A stretch of DNA of 6,781 bases from Bacteroidota bacterium. Its GTDB lineage: Bacteria > Bacteroidota > Bacteroidia > Flavobacteriales > Schleiferiaceae. The position numbers were made by a program, and so were the translations under genes. Of this stretch, positions 5,962-6,781 are shown one piece after another (position 1 is the stretch's first letter; every line of letters starts with the position of its first letter). Location of the stretch: positions 1-6,781 of the forward strand of contig PXYR01000093.1 of the NCBI GenBank assembly GCA_003023665.1, read 5' to 3'. Below the pieces are notes generated by a model, which was given only the letters and a program-made list of their open reading frames with translations, ran no database searches and was not told the DNA's origin.

Positions 5962-6781
5962 ATGCGTAAACTTACCCTCATAATATTGTGTTGTTCAAGC
6001 TTTTTTGTGCACGCACAAATCATGGACACTACACTTTTAAACGAAGTTGATGTATTGGATGAACGCCCGCAGGACGAGCGCACCCGTGTAAAAGGGAAAG
6101 ACATAGAATTCACTACGGGAGCGGAAGGCGGAATAGAAGGTGTTGTAAAGACTTTCGCCGGGGTAAGTAGCCGGAACGAAATGAGCTCTCAGTACAACGT
6201 GCGTGGTGGAAATTTTGATGAAAACTTGGTTTACATCAATGGCTTTGAAGTATTTAGACCCTTTCTAGCAAGAGCGGGACAGCAAGAAGGGATGAGCATC
6301 ATTCACCCGCATTTAGTAGGTAATATATTGTTCAGCGCGGGAGGATTCTCTGCCCTATATGGGGATAAACTAAGTTCTGTATTAGACGTTCAATACAAAA
6401 GAGGAGGTGAAGCATTAGATGCTACTGTAGAAAGCTCACTCACAGGCATCAACCTGAGCGCCACTAAAGCAGGTATGGACTGGGAAATCTTAAGCGGGTT
6501 TCGTTACCGCAACAATGCATTGTTATTAAATGCTACGGATATCCAAAGCGATTACTTCCCATCCAATGCAGACGGGCAGATTCTGGCAAGAAAGTGGTTT
6601 GACAATCAGAGTTCCATTGAAATTTTTGGGCACCTCTCCCACAACCGCATGAACCAAGTGCCTCAAAACAGGCAAACAAGTTTTGGCTCCTTGACCGAAG
6701 CCTTAAGGCTCACTGTTTATTTTGATGGACAAGAGAACTTTGGCTACGACACGCAATTTCTAGCTACCAAATTCAACACAC
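5962..6781 (+). CDS. TonB-dependent receptor, N-terminal 273 residues (runs off the window)
   Basis: An outer-membrane active transporter powered by TonB; the substrate cannot be told. The frame is open from ATG 5962 to the window edge. Residues 1-18 are a signal peptide (ending FFVHA, then Q). LLNEVDVLDER just after it resembles the TonB-box region. The plug domain follows at about residues 45-145: EGVVKTFAGVSSRNEMSSQYNVRGGNFDENLVYINGFEV is split here as GVVKTFAGV, YNVRGG and VYINGFEV, then SIIHPHLV, FSAGGFSALYGDKLSSVLDV. Barrel strands begin after that. Unlike SusC-type receptors, there is no CarboxypepD_reg domain of its own before the plug; the neighbouring gene carries one. The gene starts 3 bp after the upstream stop and probably shares its transcript. 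No frameshift is visible within the part seen. Confidence 0.93.
   Translation, partial: MRKLTLIILCCSSFFVHAQIMDTTLLNEVDVLDERPQDERTRVKGKDIEFTTGAEGGIEGVVKTFAGVSSRNEMSSQYNVRGGNFDENLVYINGFEVFRPFLARAGQQEGMSIIHPHLVGNILFSAGGFSALYGDKLSSVLDVQYKRGGEALDATVESSLTGINLSATKAGMDWEILSGFRYRNNALLLNATDIQSDYFPSNADGQILARKWFDNQSSIEIFGHLSHNRMNQVPQNRQTSFGSLTEALRLTVYFDGQENFGYDTQFLATKFNT

Noticed and set aside
5986..6000. Possible lipoprotein signal in the receptor (two cysteines in the signal peptide)
   Set aside because: The residue before the first cysteine is leucine, not Gly, Ala or Ser, so no lipobox is formed; a normal cleavage site after FFVHA follows.

Overview
The window looks like chromosomal DNA from a member of Bacteroidota, probably Flavobacteriales. 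The evidence is the gene set (RNase Y beside ZapA, a DUF3575-like outer-membrane protein, an M23 peptidase, a CarboxypepD_reg-like protein and a TonB-dependent receptor). In addition, several signal peptides end in '-AQ' or '-SQ', most genes lack a Shine-Dalgarno sequence, and two perfect TAnnTTTG -7 promoter boxes are present. Genus is not determined. No mobile element, CRISPR array or tRNA is visible.

Layout. Minus strand, from right to left: a 98-aa coiled-coil protein (3636-3340), zapA (start at 3335 or 3347), a structured non-coding RNA that fits 6S RNA (about 3034-2846), then rny for ribonuclease Y (2822-1287). A cluster of inverted repeats and a strong symmetrical terminator follow rny. 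Next come a separate outer-membrane barrel protein (1129-635) with its own terminator, a non-coding stretch of about 290 bases, and an unrecognised small protein (343-23). Plus strand, from 3680 to the right edge: an M23 metallopeptidase, a CarboxypepD_reg-like envelope protein and the 5' part of a TonB-dependent receptor. These three are packed with a 4-bp overlap and a 3-bp gap, so they read as one operon.

The two operons diverge from a gap of only 43 bp. It holds back-to-back -7 boxes, and the rightward one sits so close to the ATG that the peptidase mRNA is predicted to be leaderless or nearly so. The left operon joins cell division (ZapA and a probable coiled-coil partner) with RNA metabolism (6S RNA, RNase Y). 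The right operon encodes exported envelope proteins: a peptidoglycan hydrolase, a small periplasmic or outer-membrane-associated protein, and a transporter.

No wholly new system is evident. The most valuable item is the unlabelled 6S-like RNA between zapA and rny, supported by four nested long-range helices, a large central bubble and a U-tract.
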